Part shown: positions 34,229-43,168 of the stretch, piece by piece
Layout: every line of letters begins with the position of its first letter
Position numbering within the stretch: the stretch's first letter is position 1
Notes under the pieces: generated by a model
Seen by the model: only the letters and a program-made list of their open reading frames with translations
Databases searched by the model: none
What the model was told of the DNA's origin: nothing
Made by a program: the position numbers and the translations under genes
Assembly: GCA_903827375.1 (NCBI GenBank)
Contig: CAIKHZ010000067.1
Location: forward strand, 1-54,071
DNA: 54,071 nt
Source of the DNA: Akkermansiaceae bacterium
GTDB lineage: Bacteria > Verrucomicrobiota > Verrucomicrobiia > Verrucomicrobiales > Akkermansiaceae
Direction of reading: 5' to 3'

Positions 34229-34621
34229 ATGAACCATCCCTATCTACCCATTCTTGTGTTCTTCGCTGTGGCCCTCGCGGTGCCGATTGGTGCCCTCGTC
34301 CTGGCCCGCGTCTGGATGACGTTTTTCACCCCCATCAAGCCAGGTGCGGAGAAGAACGCCCTTTATGAATGTGGCGTCAACCCGCTCTCCGACCGGCAGA
34401 CGCGCTTCCACTCGAAGTACTATCTCTTCGGCCTGTTGTTCTTGTTGTTTGATGTGGAAACCGTGTTCCTGCTGCCATTCGCAGTCGCCTTCCTCGGGTT
34501 TAATTCCATCGGCTCCTTCATCGCCGCTATGATCTTCCTCCTGCTCCTCGCCGAGGGCCTCGTCTGGGCCTGGAGCAAAGGCTTGCTCGACTGGCGCGCC
34601 CTCTCCAAACCAAGTATATAA
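34229..34621 (+). CDS. nuoA: NADH-quinone oxidoreductase subunit A (NuoA)
   Basis: 130-residue inner-membrane subunit of complex I with three predicted transmembrane helices (about 7-30, 67-90, 95-118). The conserved loop KNALYECGVNPLSD and the helix segment YLFGLLFLLFDVETVFLLPFA carry the acidic residues typical of NuoA. It starts three bases after the Rrf2 gene. nuoB and the other subunits do not follow: the next gene is on the opposite strand. It is thus a lone nuoA, with the rest of the complex presumably elsewhere in the genome. Confidence 0.93.
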   Translation: MNHPYLPILVFFAVALAVPIGALVLARVWMTFFTPIKPGAEKNALYECGVNPLSDRQTRFHSKYYLFGLLFLLFDVETVFLLPFAVAFLGFNSIGSFIAAMIFLLLLAEGLVWAWSKGLLDWRALSKPSI

Positions 34622-34780
34622 CTTCATCCCCCGAATGCCGTCACGGTGCTTGCCCTTGGGCGTTGCTTAAGGGTCGTTTTAGCACCAGGGAATTGAACTT
34701 CAGACGTAACTTGCCTCCCATGGCTCGTCTTTTCCCCTTCGCACCTAGCAACAGCACCAGAACCGCCTATGGGACAGGCT

Positions 34781-35398
34781 CTACCCATGGAGGCCGCCCA
34801 ACTGGGCGATGTGGACCATCTCTGCGGGATTTCCTGCTGCGAGTTTGTGCATGGCACGCCCGCGGTGGACCTTCACAGTGATCAAGGCGAGATCGAGTTG
34901 ATCGGCAATTTCCTTGTTGAGTAATCCAGCTACGACCAAGCGCACGATTTCGCGCTCCCGGGGCGTGAGCGAGGCGATTCGCATTCGGGCTGCTGCGGCA
35001 GCAAATTTCCCTTGTCGGTTGCTTTTCGAGCGCTGCAAGGCCATTGCCACGGCACCCACCAATTCTGTGGGGTCAAACGGCTTGGTTAAAAATCCCTCAG
35101 CACCTGCACGGATGGCATTGACCACCAACTGCACGTTCCAGTGGGCCGTGAGAAATACTGTTGGGAGGTACCAACCCCTGCGCAACAATTCCTCATGCAC
35201 CTCAACCCCGGTCATGCCCTCGCCAAGTTGGTTGTCCAATAGCAAGCACGCCGGCACCTGCGGCATGCCATCGCGAAACAACTCCCCGGGCTCCGCGTGC
35301 AGTTTTACCGTGTAACCATGGGCCGCCAGCAGGCTCTCCAATCCTGCCCGGATGAACCGATCATCATCCAATACCAATACTTCGTGTTCGCATTTCAC
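34781..35398 (-). CDS. FixJ/NarL-type two-component response regulator
   Basis: 205-residue response regulator. The receiver domain (about 1-120) has the acidic pair in VLDDDRF, the phospho-acceptor Asp in CLLLDNQLGEGMTG, the Thr in VFLTAHW and the Lys in FLTKPFDP. The LuxR-type helix-turn-helix (about 140-200) has SLTPREREIVRLVVAGLLNKEIADQL...TVKVHRGRAMHKL. The start is GTG at 35396-35398, chosen because AAGGAGGT lies at ideal spacing just upstream (+ strand 35402-35409) and the receiver begins there; the frame is open to 35464. No histidine kinase is adjacent. It faces away from the polysaccharide cluster and could regulate it. Confidence 0.9.
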   Translation of the reverse strand: MKCEHEVLVLDDDRFIRAGLESLLAAHGYTVKLHAEPGELFRDGMPQVPACLLLDNQLGEGMTGVEVHEELLRRGWYLPTVFLTAHWNVQLVVNAIRAGAEGFLTKPFDPTELVGAVAMALQRSKSNRQGKFAAAAARMRIASLTPREREIVRLVVAGLLNKEIADQLDLALITVKVHRGRAMHKLAAGNPAEMVHIAQLGGLHG

Positions 35399-36046
35399 CG
35401 AGACCTCCTTTCCGATGGATTCCCAACAGCCACGGCCGGATTTAGGTATCCGAATGTTGACCAATCACCAGTGTGCCGACGTTGGCACGATGCGCAAATA
35501 CCAACTTTATCTCTAGCAAATTTAGTCATACCATCGCATTGGATCACACCGTGAGCTCGACCGCAACACATTTCTCTAAAAATAATGATTTCCTTTGGAA
35601 TGGTGCCAGTGGGACGTCGGAACGCTAAGCCCGGTGTGTCCTCCCCGGATTGCCCCAGTTGCTGCAGCCTTTGTATTGATCACTAATTCAAAACTGATTC
35701 ATCCGCCTCATCCCCTGAATAGCGGCTGGCCTCAGATGCGAGAAAATCCATAAAACTTGGGGCAGATTCGCTTCTGTAAACAATGTACCAAGGTATAACT
35801 TACGATTGTAAATATTTTTTCCTAACGTCCCGAGCGTTGACTATCTGATTTCAATATTTCCGATCTTCCAAGACTGCTTCCTATCAATTGAAAGAAGAGC
35901 GTCAACACATGCATCTATCCGTAATTCTTCAAATAATCGGCGCTAGCCGGGTGTTTGTGTCTGGGTTGCCGAGTCACTCGTGAGAGGGCGGTTTCCGGGA
36001 TTCTCCTGCGGGCAGTGCAAGCATCAACTTCTGACATCCTCTGGTT
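35399..36046. other. AT-richer intergenic region before the polysaccharide cluster
   Basis: 648 non-coding bases separating the response regulator gene from the first polysaccharide gene. It is clearly AT-richer than its surroundings (35680-35900) and should hold the promoters for both directions. TATAAC at 35794-35799 is a possible -10 box without a good -35. A small frame at 35909-35983 could encode about 24 residues but has no recognised feature. A palindrome at 35473-35488 is listed separately. Confidence 0.45.
35473..35488. promoter_or_regulatory. 16-base near-palindrome upstream of the response regulator
   Basis: GTGCCGACGTTGGCAC is symmetric except at one pair, centred on ACGT and about 75 bases before the GTG start of the regulator. 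LuxR-type regulators bind dyads of this size, so auto-regulation is possible; that is inference. Confidence 0.4.
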
Positions 36047-36844
36047 ATGGTTTTAGCGCCCAACAGCCCTATGCGACCAAGGGCGGCAGCGTCTCCTACG
36101 CGGCGGAGATGGAAAATGCCTCTGGATATCAGTTGCATTGTGATAGTGCTTCCGATAATATTTCCGCTAATGGTAATAATCGGTTTGTGGATCAAGCTTG
36201 TCTCGCGGGGACCTGCTGTGTTGCGCCAGCAGCGAATCGGACTCGATGGTCAGTTGTTCTTCCTGTATAAATTCCGAAGTATGCGAATGAATTCAGGACA
36301 GAAGGTTCAGGAAGCTTATGTCAGGAAACTGATTGAATCAGACAGACCGATGCTCAAGCTAGAGTTGATTGGAGATTCACGTTTGGTAATCGGCGGGTAC
36401 CTGCTGAGAGCCTCCGGGTTAGATGAATTGCCGCAGTTGCTGAATGTTCTATGTGGGCAAATGAGTCTGGTCGGGCCGAGACCGTGCTTGCCCGTAGAGT
36501 ACCCGCTGTACAGCGAGCAACAACGGGAGCGCTTTAATGCATTGCCTGGGCTGACCGGCATTTGGCAAGTCACCGGCAAAAATCAATCGACCTTTCGAGA
36601 GATGAATGCTATGGACATTCATTATGTGCGCAATGCCTCATTAAAAATGGATTTACAGATCCTTCTTTGCACGCCAGTCGCGCTGCTGCGCCAGATGATT
36701 CTTACGTTCCATCAGAGACTCCAACCACTGCGGGGCGAAACATTGCTGCCATTCCCTGGTGGCACAGTCTATGCATCGGTGGCACGTAGAAGAACCGCCA
36801 ATCACACAGGCAGACCAGCCCGATTTGGGCATCATCGGATATGA
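36047..36844 (+). CDS. Initiating sugar-phosphate transferase (polyprenyl glycosylphosphotransferase)
   Basis: 265-residue membrane enzyme that transfers a hexose-1-phosphate onto undecaprenyl phosphate to start a polysaccharide repeat unit. One N-terminal helix (about 25-52, ISCIVIVLPIIFPLMVIIGLWI) is followed by the bacterial sugar transferase domain with YKFRSMRMNSG, DELPQLLNVLCGQMSLVGPRP and LPGLTGIWQVTGKN. It is the short ExoY/WbaP-C-terminal type without the extra N-terminal helices. The ~45-residue C-terminal tail is basic and lacks similarity I recognise. Its stop overlaps the start of the next gene (ATGA), so they are coupled. It opens the cluster. The exact start is uncertain. Confidence 0.9.
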   Translation: MVLAPNSPMRPRAAASPTRRRWKMPLDISCIVIVLPIIFPLMVIIGLWIKLVSRGPAVLRQQRIGLDGQLFFLYKFRSMRMNSGQKVQEAYVRKLIESDRPMLKLELIGDSRLVIGGYLLRASGLDELPQLLNVLCGQMSLVGPRPCLPVEYPLYSEQQRERFNALPGLTGIWQVTGKNQSTFREMNAMDIHYVRNASLKMDLQILLCTPVALLRQMILTFHQRLQPLRGETLLPFPGGTVYASVARRRTANHTGRPARFGHHRI

Positions 36845-37377
36845 TTGCAAGGAAAGGCGTGGGCCTGCGAGTCGGCGCAGATGTAACATTGGGAACAGGA
36901 GTAAAACTCTTCGGTCATGTGAACTTGTATGGTTGCGAGATCGGGGATCACACTCGAATTGGTTGCTTCGTTGAAATTCAGGCTTCTGCCAAGGTTGGTG
37001 CGCGTTGCAAAATCTCGAGCCATACATTTATCTGTGCCGGCGTAACTATCGAGGATGAGGTCTTTGTTGGACATGGCGTGATGTTTGCCAACGACCGCTG
37101 GCCGAGGGCCACGGCAGATGACGGCCGGCTTGCCGCAGAAGGGGATTGGCAATGCCTGTCCACGCTGGTGCAGAAAGGCGCGTCTATTGGATCAGGTTGC
37201 ACGATTCTGGGCGGCATCGTCATCGGTTCCAAGGCGATGATTGGCGCCGGCAGCGTCGTGACCCGCGATGTTCCAGCTGGTTCGACCGTAGCTGGTAACC
37301 CTGCGCGTCTGATTAAGAGCAGGAGCTCAAGCGCCGAAAATGCCAATGACGCGCCATATAACTCTGAAGGCGCCTGA
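36841..37377 (+). CDS. Hexapeptide-repeat sugar N-acetyltransferase (WbpD/WlbB-like)
   Basis: 178-residue left-handed beta-helix acyltransferase. Repeated [LIV]-G-x4 hexads run through almost the whole length (LRVGADVTLGTGVKLFGHV...IGDHTRIGCFVEI...VGARCKISSHTFICAGV...IGSGCTILGGIVIG), ending in the family tail GAGSVVTRDVPAGSTVAGNPAR. It most resembles acetyltransferases that acetylate the 3-amino group of UDP-2-acetamido-3-amino-uronic acid. The following oxidoreductase and aminotransferase supply exactly that substrate in the WbpB-WbpE-WbpD pathway. The start overlaps the preceding stop by four bases. Confidence 0.85.
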   Translation: MIARKGVGLRVGADVTLGTGVKLFGHVNLYGCEIGDHTRIGCFVEIQASAKVGARCKISSHTFICAGVTIEDEVFVGHGVMFANDRWPRATADDGRLAAEGDWQCLSTLVQKGASIGSGCTILGGIVIGSKAMIGAGSVVTRDVPAGSTVAGNPARLIKSRSSSAENANDAPYNSEGA

Positions 37378-37477
37378 AGCTGTTAGGGAGGTGCCTGAGA
37401 CAGTTTCCATCGGACAAGGCTTAGCAGGGAGCAATATGAGGGCTCACATGAAAGAAGTCAAATCGAGAGGCAATTCC

Positions 37478-38554
37478 ATGAGCATGCAACGTGTGTTGAC
37501 TGTCGGTGTGGTTGGTCTCGGGTATTGGGGCCCGAATCTCGCACGCAATTTCAATCAACTCCCCGGCTGCCGATTAGGTGCATTGTGCGATCTGGATCCG
37601 GAACGCTTGGAGAAGATGCAACTTCTGTATCCAGATCCTGTCTGTTATGTGAGCTTCAATCAAATGCTCGAAGAGGCGAACCTCGATGCCGTAGTGGTGG
37701 CGGCACCAGTGCACCAACACTTTCCCCTTGGTAAGGCGGCTTTGCTGGCTGGAAAACACGTGTTGATTGAAAAGCCATTGGCCTCGAACTCCGCTGAGTG
37801 TGAGGAGTTGATAGATTTGGCTGATCGTCGTGGACTGATACTGATGGTTGGGCATGTGTTTGTGTACTCTTCGGCAGTGAGGATGATCCGCCGAATCATC
37901 GAATCTGGGGATATCGGTGATATCCGCTATATTAATAGCCAGCGCTTAAGCCTTGGGTTGTATCATAATGACATCAACGTCGTCTGGGACCTTGCCCCGC
38001 ATGATCTTTCTATGATTCTATACCTGCTCGGGCGATCTCCGCAAGCGGTCAACTGTCAGGGACACGCCAATATTACCCCAGGAATAGAGGACGTGGCCAA
38101 TGTTTCCTTGTCCTTTGAATGCGGGCGATTCGCCACAATCCAGAGTAGTTGGCTAGAACCAAGAAAGGTGAGGCAGATGACGATTGTAGGATCGAGAAAA
38201 ATGATAGTTTACGATGACATTGAACCATTTGAAAAGATCCGAATTTACGACACGCGGATTGAGCGGCCCGCCCACTATGAAACCTTTGGGGATTTTCAAT
38301 ATACCTATCACTATGGAGATAGTCGGATTCCGCACATCGAGCAGATTGAGCCGCTTAGGCAGATGTGCCTGCACTTCATTGATTGTAGCCTAAGTGGTGT
38401 TCAGCCTTTGAGCGACGGTGAGAGTGGTTTGGAAGTCGTTCGAATTCTCGAAGCGTGCTCAGCTTCATTAATGGCTAACGGAAAATTAGTGTCCATCGCG
38501 GCATCTTCCCACGATGTGCGACGGTTTTCGGGTTCTATGGAGACCCGTATTTAA
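37478..38554 (+). CDS. Gfo/Idh/MocA sugar oxidoreductase (WbpB/WlbA-like)
   Basis: 358-residue NAD-dependent dehydrogenase. The Rossmann N-terminus VGVVGLGYWGPNLARNF, the EKPLASNSAECEELIDLA motif (catalytic Lys) and WDLAPHDLSMILYLLG in the C-terminal domain define the family. In the pathway suggested by its neighbours it oxidises C3 of UDP-GlcNAc-uronic acid to the 3-keto sugar. The start is the ATG at 37478, preceded by GAGAGG at a spacing of 7; the frame is open upstream to 37340, overlapping the previous gene. Its stop TAATG overlaps an in-frame ATG of the aminotransferase. Confidence 0.88.
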   Translation: MSMQRVLTVGVVGLGYWGPNLARNFNQLPGCRLGALCDLDPERLEKMQLLYPDPVCYVSFNQMLEEANLDAVVVAAPVHQHFPLGKAALLAGKHVLIEKPLASNSAECEELIDLADRRGLILMVGHVFVYSSAVRMIRRIIESGDIGDIRYINSQRLSLGLYHNDINVVWDLAPHDLSMILYLLGRSPQAVNCQGHANITPGIEDVANVSLSFECGRFATIQSSWLEPRKVRQMTIVGSRKMIVYDDIEPFEKIRIYDTRIERPAHYETFGDFQYTYHYGDSRIPHIEQIEPLRQMCLHFIDCSLSGVQPLSDGESGLEVVRILEACSASLMANGKLVSIAASSHDVRRFSGSMETRI

Positions 38555-38577
38555 TGACCCATCTGAGAAGCAAACTG

Positions 38578-39699
38578 ATGAACGTGCCATTTCTCGACTT
38601 GAAAGCCCACCATGCAGTTTGTCGGGCCGAGTTGGTAAATGCCATCAATGCAGTGATTGATGTCTCAGCCTTCGCCGGAGGGCCATTTGTCAATCGTTTC
38701 GAAGAGGATTTTGCTTGCTTTTGCGAAGTTCGAAACGCGGTGGGGGTGAGCAGTGGCTCCGATGCATTGTGGCTCGCACTGACGGCTCTTGGGATTGGCC
38801 CGGGCGACGAGGTGATCACGGTGCCGATGACCTTCATTGCGACAGTGGAGGCCATCAGTCGGACCGGTGCGCGGCCGGTGTTTGTCGATATCGAGCCAGT
38901 GACCTATACGATGGATCCGGTCGGCCTAGAACGAGTCGTTACGCCTCGGACCAAGGCGATTATTCCAGTGCATTTGTTTGGTCAGATGCCTGATATGGCA
39001 CCGATTTTGGATTTTGCGCGTGCTCGGGGAATTGCTGTGGTTGAGGATGCTGCGCAAGCCCATGGAGCGAGGTACAATGGTCATCGGGCAAGGACTCTCG
39101 GCAGCGCGGGGTGTTTCAGCTTCTACCCTGGCAAAAATCTCGGTGCCTTCGGCGAGGCAGGAGCTGTGGTCACACACGACGTCCGACTTGCTGATAGAAT
39201 TAGAGCAATCCGTGACCACGGGCAGGTTCGCAAGTATCATCATGCTGAGATCGGATGGAATTGCCGGATGGATGGTATTCAAGCTGCTGTGTTGCAGGTA
39301 AAACTTCGCTATCTGGAGGAGCGCAACGAATGGCGCAGGAAACATGCGGCGCACTATGCCCGTGCGTTAGCTGGGATTGCCGGACTGGTGCTGCCGATTT
39401 GTAGGCCATCAAGAACTCATGTGTCTCACATCTTCGCAATCCGTGTGCCTGACCGTAAATCATTCATGCGCCACTTGGAATCCCGAGGCATAGGCTGTGG
39501 CATCCACTACCCGGTGCCAGTCCATCTCCAGGATGCTTATGCCTGTCTCGGTCATTGCCGGGGTGCTTTCCCAGTCGCCGAGCAGTGTGCGACTGAATTC
39601 GTCTCTCTGCCGATGTATCCGGAACTAACATCGTGTCAGATCGAGGCGGTGGTTCAGGCAGTGATAAGCGCACTGCATCCATCTCCAACCTACGCGTGA
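38578..39699 (+). CDS. DegT/DnrJ/EryC1 sugar aminotransferase (WbpE-like)
   Basis: 373-residue PLP-dependent enzyme. The start MNVPFLDLKAHHA, the segment VSSGSDALWLALTALGIGPGDEVITVPMTF, EDAAQAHGARYNGH and the PLP lysine Lys186 in FSFYPGKNLGAFGEAG are typical of the family. With the oxidoreductase and acetyltransferase it should aminate the 3-keto sugar to UDP-2-acetamido-3-amino-uronic acid. An upstream in-frame ATG at 38554 overlaps the previous stop (TAATG) and could also be used; the conserved N-terminus favours 38578. Confidence 0.9.
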   Translation: MNVPFLDLKAHHAVCRAELVNAINAVIDVSAFAGGPFVNRFEEDFACFCEVRNAVGVSSGSDALWLALTALGIGPGDEVITVPMTFIATVEAISRTGARPVFVDIEPVTYTMDPVGLERVVTPRTKAIIPVHLFGQMPDMAPILDFARARGIAVVEDAAQAHGARYNGHRARTLGSAGCFSFYPGKNLGAFGEAGAVVTHDVRLADRIRAIRDHGQVRKYHHAEIGWNCRMDGIQAAVLQVKLRYLEERNEWRRKHAAHYARALAGIAGLVLPICRPSRTHVSHIFAIRVPDRKSFMRHLESRGIGCGIHYPVPVHLQDAYACLGHCRGAFPVAEQCATEFVSLPMYPELTSCQIEAVVQAVISALHPSPTYA

Positions 39700-40784
39700 T
39701 GGTTACGCATAACAAGCCTCTTGTACCTATGCATCTTGGCGGTCCCGAGATTAGAATCGAACAGATTGATCCTCTCACCGACAGCAGTTGGGATTCTCAG
39801 GTCAGGGTGCAGCCAGATCACTCGGTGTTTCACTTGTCCGTATGGGCTAGGGTGTTGACCGAGACCTACCTTCATAGGCCGACCTACCTCAAAATTTGGG
39901 TTGAGGGGGCTGTGGCGGCGCTGGTCCCGCTGATGGAAGTGCGAAGCCCGATCACCGGGCGGCGCGGGGTGTCTTTGCCATTCGCCGATTTTTGTGGCCC
40001 GCTGTGGATTGAGCCACGGCAGCGAGAGCGGGTCTATCAGGCGCTGCTAGGTCTGGCAGCGGAGCGCAAATGGCAGCACCTCGAACTGCGCGGCGGCGGG
40101 GTGCCGGCCGCCGGAGTCGCCTGTTTAAGAACCTATTCCGCCCATGAACTCGATCTGACTAGCGGCATCTCCCATGTGGCGAGCCAATTCCCCGCGAGTA
40201 CCCGAAGATCGATCCGCAGGGCGGATCGCAGCGGCCTGAACATCAGCATCAGCCACGATTCAGCCGCCATGCTGCGGTTCTATCAACTGCACTGCCACAC
40301 CCGCCGCCGCCACGGCTTGCCACCTCAGCCGTTCGCATTCTTCCAGTCGATATGCCGCCACCTGATCGAACACGGGCTGGGTGCGATTGTCCTCGCAGAG
40401 CACGCTGGAATGACCGTGGCCGGGGCTGTGTTCTTTCACTCAGATGGCCGCGCCATCTACAAGTTCGGCGCCTCCGATAAAAGCCACTGGGACCTCCGGC
40501 CCAACCATGGAATCATGTGGCGCGCCATCCAGTATCTAGCTGACTCGGGCTGCCAGTCACTGCATTTCGGCCGCACATCCAACGATGACTCCGGCTTGCT
40601 TCGTTTCAAACATTCTTGGGCTGCGGCCGAAGGGCCGCTGAGATACTTCAGATATCACACCGGCCGACAGACGTGGATCGCCGCCGTCAAGCCACCAGTA
40701 GAATGCTTGCCGCTGGTCTTTGGCCACCTCCCACTCTCCATCAACCGCATTGCCGGTCGCCTCATCTACCCGCACCTCGATTGA
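39699..40784 (+). CDS. FemAB/GNAT-like peptidyl- or acyltransferase of polysaccharide loci
   Basis: 361-residue protein with a double-GNAT FemAB-like fold. The RRSIRRADRSGLNISISHD strand-helix, GAIVLAEHAGMTVAGAVFFHSDGRAIYKFGASD and NHGIMWRAIQYLADSGCQSLHFGRTSNDDSGLLRFK (the acceptor-side motif) are characteristic. Such FemAB-related proteins are regularly found in exopolysaccharide clusters, including exosortase-associated ones, but no exosortase is seen here. It probably transfers an acyl or aminoacyl group to a sugar; the substrate is unknown. The ATG at 39699 overlaps the preceding TGA (TGATG), so it is coupled. Confidence 0.8.
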   Translation: MVTHNKPLVPMHLGGPEIRIEQIDPLTDSSWDSQVRVQPDHSVFHLSVWARVLTETYLHRPTYLKIWVEGAVAALVPLMEVRSPITGRRGVSLPFADFCGPLWIEPRQRERVYQALLGLAAERKWQHLELRGGGVPAAGVACLRTYSAHELDLTSGISHVASQFPASTRRSIRRADRSGLNISISHDSAAMLRFYQLHCHTRRRHGLPPQPFAFFQSICRHLIEHGLGAIVLAEHAGMTVAGAVFFHSDGRAIYKFGASDKSHWDLRPNHGIMWRAIQYLADSGCQSLHFGRTSNDDSGLLRFKHSWAAAEGPLRYFRYHTGRQTWIAAVKPPVECLPLVFGHLPLSINRIAGRLIYPHLD

Positions 40785-40810
40785 CTTTGCCCCTTCTCTC
40801 TCGTTGCATC

Positions 40811-43093
40811 ATGAAACCCGAACCCACCAATAGCGCCATCTTCCGAGCCCAGCAGCGGCGCCAGAGCAGCCTCAATATCTATGATATCCTCTTCGTGCTG
40901 TTCAAACACAAGTGGAAGATCATCTTCCTCTCCTTGCTGGGTCTCGCGGGTGCTTCGGGCGTCTTGTACTTGAGCCTGCGCTCGCCCAACTATCAGACGG
41001 AGGCCAAGCTGTTGGTCCGCTACGTCCTCGAACGTAGCTCCGTGGACCCCTACGAAGCAAAGGTCGATGCCTCGGGATCTCAGGGAATTGCCTTAATGGA
41101 CGCTGAGCTTGAGATCATTAAAAGTGCCGATCTGGCTATCGAAGTGGCCGCCAAGATCGGCCCGGAAAATATTCTATCGAAAATATCACCTCAGCCAAGC
41201 AAAGGGGACGCAGCGATGGCGATTGCCATGAACCTGGATATCAAGGCGGAGCGCGGCAGCAATGTCATTCATCTCAGATATCACCATTCCGACGCCACAG
41301 TGGCGGTCGCTGTCCTCAAACAGCTGATTGATTCCTATTTCGAAAAGCACTTGGCTCTTCACCGCTCGACGGGCAGCTTTGAAACCGTTGCTAGACAAAC
41401 GGACCAAGCCCGCAGCCGATTGACCCAGACCGAACAAGAACTTTCCAAACTCAATTCAGAGTCAGGTTTCCTCTCACTCGCTGACGCTAAGACGGCCTTG
41501 GAGACACGTCGCAATACAGTGCGCTCAGCCCTCTTGGCCGCGCAGGTTGAACTGGCCGAGCAACAAGTCAGGGTGTCCATGCTCCCGGCAGCCACAGGTG
41601 TGATTGAGCCCGTGAGCCCAAAGAGTGACCTGGATCAGACGGAGGAGGCGACGCCGGATCGCATGGCACGGGCCAAGGCGCAGGAGAAATACCGCGACTT
41701 GGCCGAGCAAGTCACGCTGTTCAAACAGCGGCGCAACTTTCTGATGGTGTCGCGCAAACCGGGTGACCCGATGCTTGTGGCTTTGGACCAGCAGATCGAA
41801 TCAGTCCAACAACAAGGGTTTGACCTCATTGAGCAGTATCCCTCGCTTGCCAGGCAGGTGAAAATTCAGGGCGCTCCCTCAGCGCGCGCTGGCGGCACCG
41901 ATTTGAATGTCGAGCGGGCTCAGTTAGCCGCAGTTGAGGCCAGGTGCAAGGCTCTCACCGGCCAAGTCAAGAAGGGGGACGATGACATGGAGAGCCTGTC
42001 CGCCAGCGCCCAAGCATTCACTACCTTGGAACGCCGCAGGCAGTTGGAGGAGGAAAAATACCGCTATGCTGAAACCAGTTTGGAAAAGGCCCGGGTGGAT
42101 GAGATCCTCAAGCCAGCCAACATGCCTAACATTGGTGTGGTGCAGAACCCATCGGCTCCTATTAAGGCAATTGCGGCCACTACCCGCAGGCTGGCGCTTG
42201 GCCTTGCCACGTCCGGGATTGCGGGAGGCTTGGTGCTGGCCTTTCTCATCGAGTGGGTCATTGATCGGCGGGTATCCCGGCCGATGGAGATCCAGACGCG
42301 CCTGCAACTCCCGCTGATGATGTCAATCCCACGCATCCGATCGAAGGACGGTATGGCAAAACTCATCGGTAAGGAGCCGGGACTCAAACGACTGGGTGAT
42401 GCCGCTGATTTTGAATTTCCGCCGGAAATCCTTAACGGAAACGGTGATTCCCAACCTCATGAGAACGAGCATTTCATCATGCCTTATGCTTTAGCAATCC
42501 GCGACCGAATCATGTTCAATTTCGAATTCAACAATATTACCCACAAGCCGAAGCTCATCGGTTTGACGAGCCTATCGCAGGGTGCCGGCACCTCAACGAT
42601 CGCCATCGCTATCGCCAAGGCATTCGCCGAGAGCGGCAAGTACAAAGTATTGCTGGTGGATCTCAACTCATCCTGGAGCGTCGCACTGCCGGCCTCTCCA
42701 GTGGAATCACTCGATACGGCCTTGACCATCTCTCGCACCGATGCCTTCCGGAAAAATCCAAGATGCCTCTACTTCGCCGGGGCGCCTACCCGTCGAAGCG
42801 GCAAAGGCGCGCGCTCACTTGCATCCGTCGCGATGCATGAACTCATTCCTCAACTTGAGGTCTGTGATTTCGACTATATTGTGTTCGATATGCCGCCAGC
42901 CGGGCCGACGAGTCCGACCATCGCTATGGCGGGTTTCATGGACAAGGTGCTGTTGGTGCTTGACGCGCAAAACACCAACCGTGAGAGCCTCAGTTGGAGT
43001 TATGCGGAACTCGAGAAGGGACGGGCTGACGTGTCGTGTGTGTTCAACAAATCGAGATCCCACGCCCCGCGCTGGGTGGGCGGCGAAGCGTGA
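40811..43093 (+). CDS. Wzc/GumC-like chain-length protein with degenerate BY-kinase-type ATPase
   Basis: 760-residue inner-membrane protein that sets polysaccharide chain length and supports export. Wzz-type N-terminus with a first helix (about 32-57: KHKWKIIFLSLLGLAGASGVLYLSL) and the YQTEAKLLVRYV block; a long periplasmic coiled-coil (about 190-430); and a second helix (about 457-480, ALGLATSGIAGGLVLAFLIEWV). The cytoplasmic ATPase domain (about 580-760) has IGLTSLSQGAGTSTIAIAIA, where the Walker A lysine is replaced by Thr594 (GEGKST in active kinases, GAGTST here). Walker A' is VLLVDLN (Asp617) and Walker B VFDMPP (Asp693). No C-terminal tyrosine cluster is present. ATP binding is therefore doubtful. 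The start at ATG 40811 avoids overlap with the preceding gene. Confidence 0.88.
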   Translation: MKPEPTNSAIFRAQQRRQSSLNIYDILFVLFKHKWKIIFLSLLGLAGASGVLYLSLRSPNYQTEAKLLVRYVLERSSVDPYEAKVDASGSQGIALMDAELEIIKSADLAIEVAAKIGPENILSKISPQPSKGDAAMAIAMNLDIKAERGSNVIHLRYHHSDATVAVAVLKQLIDSYFEKHLALHRSTGSFETVARQTDQARSRLTQTEQELSKLNSESGFLSLADAKTALETRRNTVRSALLAAQVELAEQQVRVSMLPAATGVIEPVSPKSDLDQTEEATPDRMARAKAQEKYRDLAEQVTLFKQRRNFLMVSRKPGDPMLVALDQQIESVQQQGFDLIEQYPSLARQVKIQGAPSARAGGTDLNVERAQLAAVEARCKALTGQVKKGDDDMESLSASAQAFTTLERRRQLEEEKYRYAETSLEKARVDEILKPANMPNIGVVQNPSAPIKAIAATTRRLALGLATSGIAGGLVLAFLIEWVIDRRVSRPMEIQTRLQLPLMMSIPRIRSKDGMAKLIGKEPGLKRLGDAADFEFPPEILNGNGDSQPHENEHFIMPYALAIRDRIMFNFEFNNITHKPKLIGLTSLSQGAGTSTIAIAIAKAFAESGKYKVLLVDLNSSWSVALPASPVESLDTALTISRTDAFRKNPRCLYFAGAPTRRSGKGARSLASVAMHELIPQLEVCDFDYIVFDMPPAGPTSPTIAMAGFMDKVLLVLDAQNTNRESLSWSYAELEKGRADVSCVFNKSRSHAPRWVGGEA

Positions 43094-43168
43094 TTGACCC
43101 GCCTGCTATCTCGCCTGGATTGGCAGGATGCATCCTGTTGGAATTCTCTCGCAGATCTTAATCAAGCC

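Noticed and set aside
35475-35495. Sigma-54-like promoter (TTGGCACGATGCGCAAA)
   Set aside because: The GG-to-GC spacing is two bases too short for a -24/-12 element.
35909-35983. Small gene of about 24 codons before the sugar transferase
   Set aside because: It has no ribosome binding site or recognisable sequence and sits in a promoter-like AT-rich region.
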